Source of the DNA: Alkalihalobacillus sp. BA299
GTDB taxonomy: Bacteria > Bacillota > Bacilli > Bacillales > Bacillaceae_F
Assembly: GCF_017745675.1 (NCBI RefSeq)
Contig: NZ_JAFLJM010000002.1
Span: forward strand, 124,001 to 188,000
DNA length: 64,000 nt
Direction of reading: 5' to 3'
Shown: positions 18,274 to 26,457 of the stretch, in pieces
How the letters are laid out: every line of letters starts with the position of its first letter
Position numbering within the stretch: position 1 is the stretch's first letter
Position numbers and translations under genes: made by a program
The notes under the pieces: model-generated
Databases searched by the model: none
Seen by the model: the letters and a program-made list of their open reading frames with translations, nothing else
What the model was told of the DNA's origin: nothing

Positions 18274-18397
18274 AGAAAAGCGGAAGGTGTCTGCTTATCG
18301 GCGACAAGCGCTGGAGGGCCAGCAATTAGTGTCCTGACTTTTGGACACGTTTGATGGACCGAAGCGACCTCGAGCCGATGACACCTGTAGCTAGACA
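18274..18397. repeat. structured repeat, type A (124 bp), copy 2
   Basis: Same length as the copy at 5355-5478, with only a few differences (GCGGAAGG for GCGAAAGG, GGCGACAAG for GGCAACAAG, GGAGGGCCAG for GGAGGACCAG). It lies between the orphan riboswitch region and the end of the VanZ-like gene. Confidence 0.85.
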
Positions 18398-18456
18398 AGA
18401 AAAACTGTCGTCCTTAGTAGAAAACTAACTTCTTTTCAAAAATAGAAAGCATTACT

Positions 18457-18960
18457 CTACGTTTTAACCAATGTACGCCTGCGATAGATCAAATAAGCAA
18501 TCGTAATGCCTACTATCCCGCCAATCGTATCAAGAATTACATCCGCTACTAAAGGGGTACGGTTAGGAGTGAGAGATTGATGAAATTCGTCGAGAGAAGC
18601 ATACACAATAACGAATACGAGCGAATAAAAGATGGACTTCCACTGCGGAGTAGAATACGCCCGGAATAACCGATAACAGAAAAAACCTAAAATAAAAAAG
18701 ACTCCAAAATGAGCACCTTTACGAATGAAAAATTCTACAAATCCGTCAACACCTCGTGTAGAAATACTTACGACAGAGTCGGAATAAGTAAACTCAACAT
18801 CCTGAAAAGCAACCTCAATAAATTCTAAATCAAACCGCTCCGATAAGCTTGGTCGTAAATCTTGCTCATGATATGGTTGCGATGAAGCAATAAAAATAAT
18901 GCCTGCTGTTATAACAATAGGCAGCCAATAACTTATAAAAAAAGGAACATTTCGTTTCAC
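18457..18960 (-). CDS. VanZ family membrane protein
   Basis: A 167-residue membrane protein. It has an N-terminal segment, SSQP, a polar loop, then RKGAHFGVFFILG, the conserved YASLDEFHQSLTPNRTPLVADVILDTIGG and a last hydrophobic helix. These are the VanZ-like family marks; the family gives low teicoplanin resistance in Enterococcus but is broadly of unknown role. The GTG at 18960 has GGAGG five bases upstream; the open frame extends 25 codons further without a better site. Confidence 0.88.
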   Translation of the reverse strand: MKRNVPFFISYWLPIVITAGIIFIASSQPYHEQDLRPSLSERFDLEFIEVAFQDVEFTYSDSVVSISTRGVDGFVEFFIRKGAHFGVFFILGFFCYRLFRAYSTPQWKSIFYSLVFVIVYASLDEFHQSLTPNRTPLVADVILDTIGGIVGITIAYLIYRRRTLVKT

Positions 18961-19241
18961 ATAAACCTCCAACTTTGCATTAAATCCTATGAAGTTAAAT
19001 TTTTCAACGATAATAACAATCAATCTAGTTACCACTAAAACGGTTAATATGTCGTTAATACATACCCATTATAGCAAACCTACAATTCTTAATTCTACTA
19101 GCACTATCCTTTTTGAACGGATTATTAGCTTTATATCGGTAAAGGTCTAACAAGTCATATGTACCATCGCTGATAAAAATTTGTATGTATACCGGGGCCG
19201 CTCACTAACATACTTCTTCACGGGCACCCGGATCATTCTTC

Positions 19242-19613
19242 TCAATAGTATGGATAGTAGTATGGATATGGATAAGGATAAGGATACGGTTGCGGAACAA
19301 TGTACGGTAATAACGCCAATGCCACTAAGCTCGCAAGCGGAAACCGACGACGTCTAAAGCGCCTGAACCTTCTCCTTGGAAAACCATACCCCCCATAGTC
19401 ATACTGCCGATCATACCCTCCAATGTCACCTTCGCCTTCCATCACATCCTCACCAACTAACACCGTCACATTATCCGTCCCTACATCTTCAATGATGCCG
19501 TCAAAATAGTTACCGTCAGTCGTGGTCAATGTAACATGATAATATTTGTACTTATGACAATCATCATGCATTGAACGTGAGTCGTTGTAATAATTGTAGC
19601 TCTCATCCGTCAT
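19242..19613 (-). CDS. Tyr/Arg-rich small protein with LSM-like strand region
   Basis: A 123-residue protein of unusual composition. Residues about 26-55 read like an Sm-type barrel edge (HVTLTTTDGNYFDGIIEDVG then NVTVLVGEDV). An Arg cluster (PRRRFRRFRRRRF), one hydrophobic stretch and a Pro-Tyr tail of alternating PYPYP units ending YYYPYY follow. Such proteins occur in spore formers; a spore-coat or surface role is a guess. GAAAGGAG precedes the ATG at a good distance. Confidence 0.6.
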   Translation of the reverse strand: MTDESYNYYNDSRSMHDDCHKYKYYHVTLTTTDGNYFDGIIEDVGTDNVTVLVGEDVMEGEGDIGGYDRQYDYGGYGFPRRRFRRFRRRRFPLASLVALALLPYIVPQPYPYPYPYPYYYPYY

Positions 19614-19702
19614 TTTACATCAACTCCTTTCACTACATGATATTCAGTGAACAAAGCTACAATGACCACTTTTTATATTTCTTCGCCTTGTACGTTAACA
19701 GC

Positions 19703-19735
19703 AAAAAACTACCAGTCATCTTACTCGAGCTGGTA
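19703..19735 (-). terminator. terminator after the 45-aa gene
   Basis: On the minus strand CTACCAG and CTGGTAG enclose a loop and are followed by six T. It lies 13 bp behind the stop of the small gene at 19748. Confidence 0.85.
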
Positions 19736-19747
19736 GCTTCCTTATCA

Positions 19748-19885
19748 TTATTTTCCTGGGCTTTCAATCAGAATACGTAAATGTTGTTCAATATCTTTCA
19801 CCAAGTCTTTTAATTCAATGCCATCTTTTTCACCTTTTTGATATGCATCTAATAAAATATCAAGTAACGGATTTGGTTGTGACAT
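19748..19885 (-). CDS. small acidic protein, 45 aa
   Basis: A short frame beginning MSQPNPLLDILLDAYQKGE, with TAGGAGA eight bases before the ATG, and ending LRILIESPGK. It is probably a helical cytoplasmic protein. I know no name for it. It lies 16 bp behind the SGNH-type gene and is followed by a strong terminator, so the two may form one transcript. Confidence 0.65.
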   Translation of the reverse strand: MSQPNPLLDILLDAYQKGEKDGIELKDLVKDIEQHLRILIESPGK

Positions 19886-19901
19886 GTTCAAATCTCCTAG
19901 T

Positions 19902-20708
19902 CTATTTTTTTCCTGTAAAAAATTCAATCCATACACTAGCCCAAAGTTCATGGCCCTGTTGATTTGGACTTAAGCTATCAATATAATTCTGGATTTCCTC
20001 ATCCATAATATCCGGCCACGCTTTCCAATGATCGACGTACATGTAATCATTTTCCTCAGCATAGTCTTTTAATTCCATCACCTGTTGTAAATAATACCTC
20101 GGTTGGTAAATCGGATTCGGCGGCTGTAAAACGACGAGTACCTCTGGAGATGCAGCTTCAATATCATTCAGTATCGTCGTAATATTTGGTAACGTCTCAT
20201 TCATCCTCACCAAGTTGCCATTATCATTTAAGATCAACGGTTCAAACACAAGAATATCAGGCTGAAAGCTAGCGACTTCATCATGTAATCTCGCTTTAAT
20301 GACTTGATGCGTGGTAAGGTCGCCTACTTCAAAAATCTGGATATCTACCAACTCTTCTCCATATGTATGGTTCAATTCCTCAACGACCAAGTCAACCCAC
20401 GAAGGTGTAGCACTTTCCCCAGCTGTCATTGCAGCCGAACCAAATAAAGCCACACGTAAACTTTCATTATTTTCTATTGCTGTAACTAGCTTTTCCTTTA
20501 AATCAACGTTGAGTTCTCCCAAAAAATCTATACTCAACCGTTCATCCTGTCCATTCTTCGACTGATGGCTCAACTGCGAACTCGATGCTACACTTACCGC
20601 ATTTGCCTCTTTTGCAATCCCACTCAACTTTTGGTCATATTGTATTTTTCCGTACACTAACAAACCAACACAAAGAAGGATCGTCAATGTAAATATCAAA
20701 TTTTTCAT
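19902..20708 (-). CDS. SGNH/GDSL-type hydrolase-like protein, membrane anchored
   Basis: A 268-residue protein with an uncleaved-looking N-terminal membrane segment (NLIFTLTILLCVGLLVYG) and an outside domain. The probable nucleophile block is VALFGSAAMTAGESATPSW near residue 87, and a C-terminal DSLSPNQQGHELW carries the candidate Asp/His pair. VFEPLILNDNGN resembles the block that holds the Asn or Asp of the oxyanion hole. The block I Ser sits in GSA instead of GDS, as in divergent SGNH esterases. It could act on acyl groups of wall or capsule polymers. The substrate is unknown. Confidence 0.7.
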   Translation of the reverse strand: MKNLIFTLTILLCVGLLVYGKIQYDQKLSGIAKEANAVSVASSSQLSHQSKNGQDERLSIDFLGELNVDLKEKLVTAIENNESLRVALFGSAAMTAGESATPSWVDLVVEELNHTYGEELVDIQIFEVGDLTTHQVIKARLHDEVASFQPDILVFEPLILNDNGNLVRMNETLPNITTILNDIEAASPEVLVVLQPPNPIYQPRYYLQQVMELKDYAEENDYMYVDHWKAWPDIMDEEIQNYIDSLSPNQQGHELWASVWIEFFTGKK

Positions 20709-21053
20709 AAAAAACTCCTTAATACAAATAATCCAAATCTTATTATAACGATTTTCTTACCATTCGTATATATATTTGGGACTTTTTATCAAAAATTCAG
20801 GTAATTTGTCTTTAATATACATACTTTCCTCCTATGAAATGTATGTATCACCCAAACCATGTCGACACTACGAATCAAAAGACGAAAGTTTACCATCATA
20901 TATCTCTCAAGTGGAAGCTTTTGTCTTCATTTTTTACTATCTCATTGTACACATGTTCAAAATAACACTCCATATGAAAATGATGGATATTAAAGTGCAA
21001 AGATCTTTTCGAACAGCTAGTCAAACAAACCTACATAATTGAGGTGCAAAGAA
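20709..21053. other. 345-bp spacer without a supported gene
   Basis: AT-rich spacer between divergent genes. It holds an 88-codon frame (20776-21042, plus) with no ribosome site and poor composition, which I do not call. No hairpin, repeat or riboswitch was noticed. Confidence 0.5.
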
Positions 21054-21461
21054 ATGCTTAGATTGATTCTCTTCGCCTTTATCGGCTTTTATATTTTAAC
21101 AGGAACTAACTTTGGGAAAAGTTTAATGGAAGAACATAACTTCTTTGAGGAAGGTAGTGGCATTAAAAGTGTTACGGAAAAATTAATTGGCAACGAAGCG
21201 ACAAAACAGGAGATGCAAGAAGTACATGACACGAACGAGCCGACCTTATCACAAGATGAAGCAGTAACAAAAATACTCACTGCTTTCTCAATGACCGAAT
21301 TACTCACAATGCTTGAAAAAGTAAAGGACGGGTTAACCGATGAGGATATTGCAGAAATGAAGGCCACTTTGAAGGAGCGCCTTCCTGCCGAAGACATCGA
21401 AGCGCTAAAACAACTCGGAAAAGATGAATTTAACAAATACTTTAACCACACGAAAAAATAA
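21054..21461 (+). CDS. membrane-anchored hypothetical protein, 135 aa
   Basis: I do not recognise the family. The ATG at 21054 has GAGGTG upstream. An N-terminal hydrophobic segment (LRLILFAFIGFYILTG) is followed by an acidic, Glu/Lys-rich helical domain with repeated LT/LP-E-D-I patterns (GLTDEDIAEMKATLKERL and LPAEDIEALKQLG). It is likely anchored with the rest outside or in the forespore space. Nothing in the neighbourhood gives a role. Confidence 0.65.
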   Translation: MLRLILFAFIGFYILTGTNFGKSLMEEHNFFEEGSGIKSVTEKLIGNEATKQEMQEVHDTNEPTLSQDEAVTKILTAFSMTELLTMLEKVKDGLTDEDIAEMKATLKERLPAEDIEALKQLGKDEFNKYFNHTKK

Positions 21462-21693
21462 GACGTAAGCAACGTTCAAGCATGAACTGTTGAGCAACAC
21501 AAATTCACCTTTAACGTACATTCCGCAGTTTTTATTGTTTTTTTCAAAATCACAGCCCGATACCTAGTCGTTTTTTCACCAATAGCCCTACCGTTATTTA
21601 AAATCAGCAAGGATAAACTGTACCGATTTTCTATAATGCGCATATGACGGGTCGGCAGAAATTCATTATTTTAAAGATACCGCGGAATACATA

Positions 21694-21707
21694 GAAAGCG
21701 CGCTTTC
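21694..21707. promoter_or_regulatory. perfect 14-bp palindrome before the sigma factor gene
   Basis: GAAAGCGCGCTTTC is a perfect palindrome ending 15 bp before the TTG start, just upstream of the AAAGGA ribosome site. It may be an operator or a short hairpin that affects translation start. Confidence 0.4.
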
Positions 21708-21722
21708 GTAAAGGATAAAGCG

Positions 21723-22229
21723 TTGAATCATTTTGAAATGCCCTTTGAACAAATTGTTGAGATGTACACGCCGATGGTAAAAAAACAGCTTACTCGCTTA
21801 AAAATCTACCAAAATCATGACGAATTCATTCAAGTCGGGTTAATTGGCTTATGGGAAGCTTACACGAAATTCGACCCTACGAAAGGTGAATTCAGTACAT
21901 TTGCGTTTTCAAGCGTACGTGGAAGAATGTTGTCTCATTTAAGTAAAGAATCACGATTCCAAAAATTCCATGTGAACCAGTCCGATGAATTATTAGAAGT
22001 TGTTGCTGGCAATACTGACCTTCTCCCATTCGAGCTAGAGACGATTGCTCCTTATTTAAATGGACTTTCTGACCGCGAAAAGCTATGGGTAAATGAAGCT
22101 ATTCTTCATGGAAAAAAGCGAAAGGAAATTGCCCAAGAACAAAACGTTTCTATTAATACCGTCAAAATGTGGCGGCTTCATGCCTTGAAAAAAATGAAGC
22201 AAAATGCGCTAATTCTATTAAACATGTAA
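21723..22229 (+). CDS. sigma-70 family RNA polymerase sigma factor
   Basis: A 168-residue sigma factor with regions 2 and 4 only. Region 2 has FIQVGLIGLWEAYTKFDPTK and FSTFAFSSVRGRMLSHL; region 4 has LSDREKLWVNEAIL and the helix-turn-helix RKEIAQEQNVSINTVKMW. It lacks region 3, like small Bacillus factors of the SigO/Xpf kind. The start is TTG with AAAGGA seven bases upstream. No anti-sigma gene is adjacent. Its regulon is unknown. Confidence 0.85.
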   Translation: MNHFEMPFEQIVEMYTPMVKKQLTRLKIYQNHDEFIQVGLIGLWEAYTKFDPTKGEFSTFAFSSVRGRMLSHLSKESRFQKFHVNQSDELLEVVAGNTDLLPFELETIAPYLNGLSDREKLWVNEAILHGKKRKEIAQEQNVSINTVKMWRLHALKKMKQNALILLNM

Positions 22230-22266
22230 ACTACTTTCTTTTAGCAATTCAAAAACCCTTTAGTAT

Positions 22267-22455
22267 TCACAATACATTTTGCCAATTCCTTCTACCATAT
22301 AGCACCCTGATAATAGTAACAGTTTTGGTTTCTTTGACAACGATATAAAACACAATGTAATTATCAACATATATACTTCTAATCCCCATTTGAGCTAGGC
22401 GATGGTCATTCACTAAGGCATTTATAAGAGGCATATGGCATAAAAACACCTCCAT
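22267..22455 (-). pseudogene. RelE/ParE-type toxin fragment
   Basis: The C-terminal half of a RelE/ParE toxin: PLINALVNDHRLAQMGIRSI, then VDNYIVFYIVVKETKTVTII and the typical end RVLYGRRNWQNVL. The N-terminal 40 or so residues are lost: sequence before PLIN does not match the family. No antitoxin gene is upstream. GGAGGTG precedes another ATG in a different frame that would give only a few codons. It is most likely a dead remnant. Confidence 0.75.
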
Positions 22456-22633
22456 TTATATATCAATATTATCTCAGTTTAACGATATATGTTCAATTAA
22501 TTGGTGGCAGGTTATAAAAATAATAATAGATGCCTACACTGTTAGTTAGAGTAACCACGTCTATTTTTTAAATTGAAAAAAAGGATTGAATGTATTTTCT
22601 TCTTCTCCTACCTCACGTAAGGAGTTTTTATAG

Positions 22634-23764
22634 ATGAGCCGGATTTCAAGCATACAGTTATTTACACTAATTGTCGTTTTTGAAGTAGGGAGTACAACGC
22701 TTTTTGCCTTAGGGATTGGCGCAAAGCAGGATGCATGGATTGTTATATTAGCAGCAGCACTTGTTGGTTTAGGGCTGTTATGGATTTATACGGAAATCCC
22801 AAAATATTACCCAAACCAAAACTTTGCAGAGATATTAGATGATACATTAGGAAAAAAGCTAGCTGCACCTTTGCTTTTTCTGTTTGGGTTAGAATTTATT
22901 AATATAGCAAGTCACAATTTTTATGAATTTGGTGTACTTATTAAAATGACGGCATTAAATCAAACTCCAATTATTGTAATTTTGTATTTATTTATGGCTG
23001 TATTGATCTACATTCTGAACTTAGGTTTCGAGGTTCTAGCACGAACGGTGGAATTATTATTACCGTACTTCCTAATTTTTCTTGTTACCATTTATATATT
23101 AACCTTATTTTCAGGGCAATTTGATTTTAGTGCGCTTCGACCCGTTTTAGGAAACGGCATACAACCTATTTTAAGTGAATTACATACGGTCATAGCATTT
23201 CCATTTGGTGAAATGGTTGTGTTCCTCATGTTTTGGCACTATGTTAACAAGCCACAACTCTTACGTAAAACAGCTTTCTTTGCTGTTGGATTAGGGGCAG
23301 TATTACTGACGATATCTTTAATTGTTATGATTTCTGTATTGGGTCCTGAGCTTGCCGCAAACTCTGAAATCCCTTTATTGGAGGCAATTTTATCCATTAA
23401 TATAGGAGAAATTATTACAAACTTAGATAGTATTGCAGTATTTATTATGTTTATCGGTGGATTTTATAAAACCGCTTTGCATTTTTGGGGCTTTTCTTTA
23501 GCGGTAACTTGGATGTTTAACGGAAAGAAACCGAAATGGATTATGACGATTGTTGGGCTCCTTTTTCCACTATTTGTCCTTCATCGTTTTCCAGGTTTAG
23601 ATTACCAAAGGTGGAAAGGATTAGAACTAGGGATTTATTCTTTACTATTATACGGATTCATTCCAGTGCTACTTTTATTAATCATTTTTATAAAAAAGAA
23701 GAAAATTTCTACCTCTAGAAAGGACAATGATAATGCCATCAATTCTGACGATATTAAAGGTTGA
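22634..23764 (+). CDS. GerAB family spore germination permease, paralogue 1
   Basis: A 376-residue inner-spore-membrane protein with about 10 membrane segments of the APC-like GerAB family (ISSIQLFTLIVVFEVGSTTL, FALGIGAKQDAWIVIL, then LRPVLGNGI, FPFGEMVVFLMFW and the late FIMFIGGFYKTALHFW). The B subunit binds the germinant in GerA-type receptors. AAGGAG lies nine bases before the ATG. A nearly identical gene follows at 23939. A and C subunits are on the other strand nearby. Confidence 0.92.
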   Translation: MSRISSIQLFTLIVVFEVGSTTLFALGIGAKQDAWIVILAAALVGLGLLWIYTEIPKYYPNQNFAEILDDTLGKKLAAPLLFLFGLEFINIASHNFYEFGVLIKMTALNQTPIIVILYLFMAVLIYILNLGFEVLARTVELLLPYFLIFLVTIYILTLFSGQFDFSALRPVLGNGIQPILSELHTVIAFPFGEMVVFLMFWHYVNKPQLLRKTAFFAVGLGAVLLTISLIVMISVLGPELAANSEIPLLEAILSINIGEIITNLDSIAVFIMFIGGFYKTALHFWGFSLAVTWMFNGKKPKWIMTIVGLLFPLFVLHRFPGLDYQRWKGLELGIYSLLLYGFIPVLLLLIIFIKKKKISTSRKDNDNAINSDDIKG

Positions 23765-23864
23765 TCCGCTTTTAGGCGTGCTGTACATCGGGGGAACGAT
23801 TTACATTCTAATTCTAATACTGCTTATACTCTATCATACGTTTACTTTATTATTTAAGCGTTAA
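23733..23864 (+). CDS. small membrane protein of the germination locus, 43 aa (copy 1)
   Basis: A 43-codon frame overlapping the end of the first gerAB gene by 32 bp. GAAAGGA lies shortly before the ATG. The product starts MPSILTILKVDPLLGV, has one hydrophobic segment (VLYIGGTIYILILILLILY) and ends TLLFKR. A paralogue follows the second gerAB gene in the same position. Small D-type subunits are known with some GerA receptors, so this could be such a partner; that is inference. Confidence 0.75.
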   Translation: MPSILTILKVDPLLGVLYIGGTIYILILILLILYHTFTLLFKR

Positions 23865-23938
23865 AACGATCAGGCGTTTGCTTCTTACCGTTTTACAACT
23901 CATTTTTTTCGATAAAATAACCAAGGAGTTCTGTAGGA

Positions 23939-25027
23939 ATGATCCGGATTTCAAACATTCAGTTATTTGTACTTATTTTTATTTTTGAAGTAGGAAGTAC
24001 CACACTGTTTGCCTTAGGGATCGGAGCCAAACAAGATGCTTGGATCGTTATTTTAATCGCCGCACTTGTTGGCCTCGGCCTATTATGGGTTTATACCGAA
24101 ATCCCGAAGTATTATCCGAATCAGGATTTTTCTGAGATATTAAATGATGTAGTAGGGAAAAAAGCAGCAAAGCTTTTGCTTTTTCTTTTTGGTATATATT
24201 TTTTTGATGTAGCGAGTCATAACTTTTTTGAATTTGGGGCACTAATCCAAATGACAGCACTACCCCAAACGCCATTAATTGTGATTTTATATATTTTTAT
24301 CATTGTGCTGATTTATCTCTTGCACATGGGATTTGAAGTGTTAGCGCGAACTGCTGAACTTCTTTTACCATACATGTTGTTATTTCTAATATCCATCTTT
24401 ATCTTGGCATTGTTTTCGGGGCAATTTGATTTCGATGCGCTTCGCCCTGTGTTAGGAAATGGGATAAAACCAGTTATTCAAGAATTACTTAAAGTCAGAG
24501 TCCTTTCTTTTCCTTTTGGTGAAATGGTTGTTTTTATGATGTTTTGGCATTATGTTAAAAATCAACAAACATTACGCAAAACAGCTTTCCTTGCAGTTTG
24601 TCTATCTGCTTTATTACTCATTATCTCTTTGATTGAAATGATAGCTATATTGGGACCAGAACTCGCCGCACAATCTGAAATTCCTTTATTAGAAGTGATC
24701 TTAGCTATTAATATCGCAGAAATTATTACAAACTTAGATAGTATTGCTGTATTCATTATGTTTATTGGAGGTTTTTATAAAACAGCCATACATTTTTATG
24801 CATATACTTTAGCTATGACTTGGCTATTTAACGTAAAAGAAATGAAATGGATCTTAATCATATCTGGACTATTTTTTCCATTATATAATCTTTATCGGTT
24901 TCCGGGGTTAGATGTTAAAAAGTGGTTAGGAATCGGGGTGACAACTTATGATATCCCAATATTTAGCATTATGCCAATTTTATTGTTATTGATCATTCTT
25001 ATCAAAAAAAGACAAAAATCTTCATAA
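23939..25027 (+). CDS. GerAB family spore germination permease, paralogue 2
   Basis: A 362-residue copy of the preceding GerAB protein, nearly colinear and with many identical blocks (QLFVLIFIFEVGSTTLFALG, LRPVLGNGIKPVI, FPFGEMVVFMMFWHYV, TNLDSIAVFIMFIGGFYKTA). It differs most in the tail. AAGGAG precedes the ATG. The copies arose by tandem duplication including the small gene behind each. Divergence between them may give two germinant specificities. Confidence 0.92.
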   Translation: MIRISNIQLFVLIFIFEVGSTTLFALGIGAKQDAWIVILIAALVGLGLLWVYTEIPKYYPNQDFSEILNDVVGKKAAKLLLFLFGIYFFDVASHNFFEFGALIQMTALPQTPLIVILYIFIIVLIYLLHMGFEVLARTAELLLPYMLLFLISIFILALFSGQFDFDALRPVLGNGIKPVIQELLKVRVLSFPFGEMVVFMMFWHYVKNQQTLRKTAFLAVCLSALLLIISLIEMIAILGPELAAQSEIPLLEVILAINIAEIITNLDSIAVFIMFIGGFYKTAIHFYAYTLAMTWLFNVKEMKWILIISGLFFPLYNLYRFPGLDVKKWLGIGVTTYDIPIFSIMPILLLLIILIKKRQKSS

Positions 25028-25039
25028 AGGAGAATCACT

Positions 25040-25174
25040 ATGCCGCCTATTCAAGAAATAATAAAAGAGGATCTGCTTTCTGCTGTCGTAATAATTGGAG
25101 GAAGCATTTATGGTCTTTTCTTACTAGTGATGATCCTCATTCAAGCAATTACCTTATTATTCAAGCGACGTTAA
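25040..25174 (+). CDS. small membrane protein of the germination locus, 44 aa (copy 2)
   Basis: Starts MPPIQEIIKEDLLSAVV, has one hydrophobic segment (VVIIGGSIYGLFLLVMILI) and ends ITLLFKRR. AAAGGAGA is at the right distance from the ATG, 12 bp behind the gerAB stop. It is clearly related to the 43-aa protein at 23733-23864 (shared GG.IY, LIL and TLLFKR), so the gene pair was duplicated as a unit and kept intact twice. Confidence 0.78.
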   Translation: MPPIQEIIKEDLLSAVVIIGGSIYGLFLLVMILIQAITLLFKRR

Positions 25175-25176
25175 GG

Positions 25177-25282
25177 GATAGTATCGCTGTGTTTATTATG
25201 TTTATTGGAGGAAGCATTTACAGTCTCGTCTTCCTCCTAATCATTTGTCTATCATACAATTACTTTACTTTTTAAACGCTAA
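25177..25282 (+). pseudogene. chimeric remnant of a third gerAB/small-gene copy
   Basis: The first part reads DSIAVFIMFIGG, which is the late part of GerAB. At the shared TTATTGGAGG it switches to the small gene (GGSIYSLVFLLI), and after a +1 frameshift it ends ITLLFKR plus stop. So a gerAB 3' region and a small-gene 3' region were joined by deletion at a short identical sequence. It is not a working gene. Confidence 0.75.
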
Positions 25283-25290
25283 CGGCATGA

Positions 25291-26457
25291 TTACTCGGGT
25301 TGTAACGGTCCTTGCAGCAGTACTGAACTTGTTATATCAACATTTGCATTAACTTCATAGGAAACATCAGCAAATATTTCCTCCCAGTTGTCTTTTACTT
25401 TATTCCATACTTCTGGGTTTTCTTTGTTTAAAGCTTGGCCAAAGCCAAATATATCTGTTTTATACTGTTGTGCTTTTTTTACGGCTAGATCAATTTCTTC
25501 CTCGATCAATTTTTTATTTTCTGCCTCTATTTTTCTAAAATAATCCACTTGTTGTTTGCGGTCTTCAAATTTTTCTGAAGCTTGCTGGTCAGTGATTCTT
25601 CCATCTTCCTTTACTTCAATCGTAAAAGAAAATTGATTTTCTCCTTTTACTTCCGGTTTAATCTGAGACCGTACCTTTCGTACTTCAACCGTTACAAACT
25701 TACCTTCTTCTAATAAGGAGGGAAGAGAAACGGCTCCTAATTGTGCAGCTTTTTCTTCTGTTACCCAGTGATAGCCCCTTGTTTCCTTGTCATTTAAAAA
25801 ACCTTTTAATTTATCCTTTTGAAATACTGCTCCTCCAATCAGCTTTATACGTTCAAAAGGTTCGGTTACCGTTTTTTCGGTGATGAAAACTCCTGCTACT
25901 GGATCGATTCCTGAAGCTAACATTTTTTTTTGAAACGTTAAGATATTGATCTTGGCAGCCTCTTGTTCGGCATTATCGATCAAGCTATTTATATATTTAG
26001 CCGGAATTCGAGCAATGTTATCTGACTTCATTTCTAATATTTTACTTGCATCGACATCTTTAGCAATGCAAAGCCATACATATCCTCTAATTTCTTTTCC
26101 TCTTTGTAATGCATCAAGAACAGGGATTAACCCCTCCTTTGCCACTCGCTCATTGATGATAATAACTTTATTATGGGCAAAAAAGCCTTTACGGTCCGTT
26201 GTTTTATTCGTACCTCGCATTGCTTCAAAAATCGTTTTTCCAGACGTAGTAACCATTAAAAAGGGTCTTTCCGGACTAGGCGTTTGTGTACTCTCAGCTG
26301 CTGGTCTTAAAAATTGTGAAGAAACTTCATATTCCCCAGTTTTCGGATTCTGATCAATCGCTAGTGCTGCAACCATTCCTATTTCCGTTAATTCTTTTCT
26401 GTCCCAACATCCAGCTAAGAATAAGATCAAAACGACGACGATGACTATTTTCTTCAA
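25291..26457 (-). CDS. GerAC family spore germination lipoprotein
   Basis: A 388-residue lipoprotein with signal and lipobox FLAGC followed by the GerAC hallmark CWDRKELTEIGMVAALAID. Further family blocks are TSGKTIFEAMRG and FFAHNKVIIINERVA. The start is TTG with AGGAGAGG upstream; its TTGA overlaps the gerAA stop. The C subunit is needed for receptor function in the spore membrane. It is transcribed with gerAA and converges on the two gerAB genes. Confidence 0.92.
   Translation of the reverse strand: MKKIVIVVVLILFLAGCWDRKELTEIGMVAALAIDQNPKTGEYEVSSQFLRPAAESTQTPSPERPFLMVTTSGKTIFEAMRGTNKTTDRKGFFAHNKVIIINERVAKEGLIPVLDALQRGKEIRGYVWLCIAKDVDASKILEMKSDNIARIPAKYINSLIDNAEQEAAKINILTFQKKMLASGIDPVAGVFITEKTVTEPFERIKLIGGAVFQKDKLKGFLNDKETRGYHWVTEEKAAQLGAVSLPSLLEEGKFVTVEVRKVRSQIKPEVKGENQFSFTIEVKEDGRITDQQASEKFEDRKQQVDYFRKIEAENKKLIEEEIDLAVKKAQQYKTDIFGFGQALNKENPEVWNKVKDNWEEIFADVSYEVNANVDITSSVLLQGPLQPE

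Noticed and set aside
20776..21042. 88-codon plus-strand frame in the spacer after the SGNH-like gene
   Set aside because: No ribosome binding site, poor protein composition, and it runs into the ribosome site of the next gene.
22267..22455. Working toxin-antitoxin system
   Set aside because: Only the C-terminal half of the toxin remains and no antitoxin gene is adjacent.
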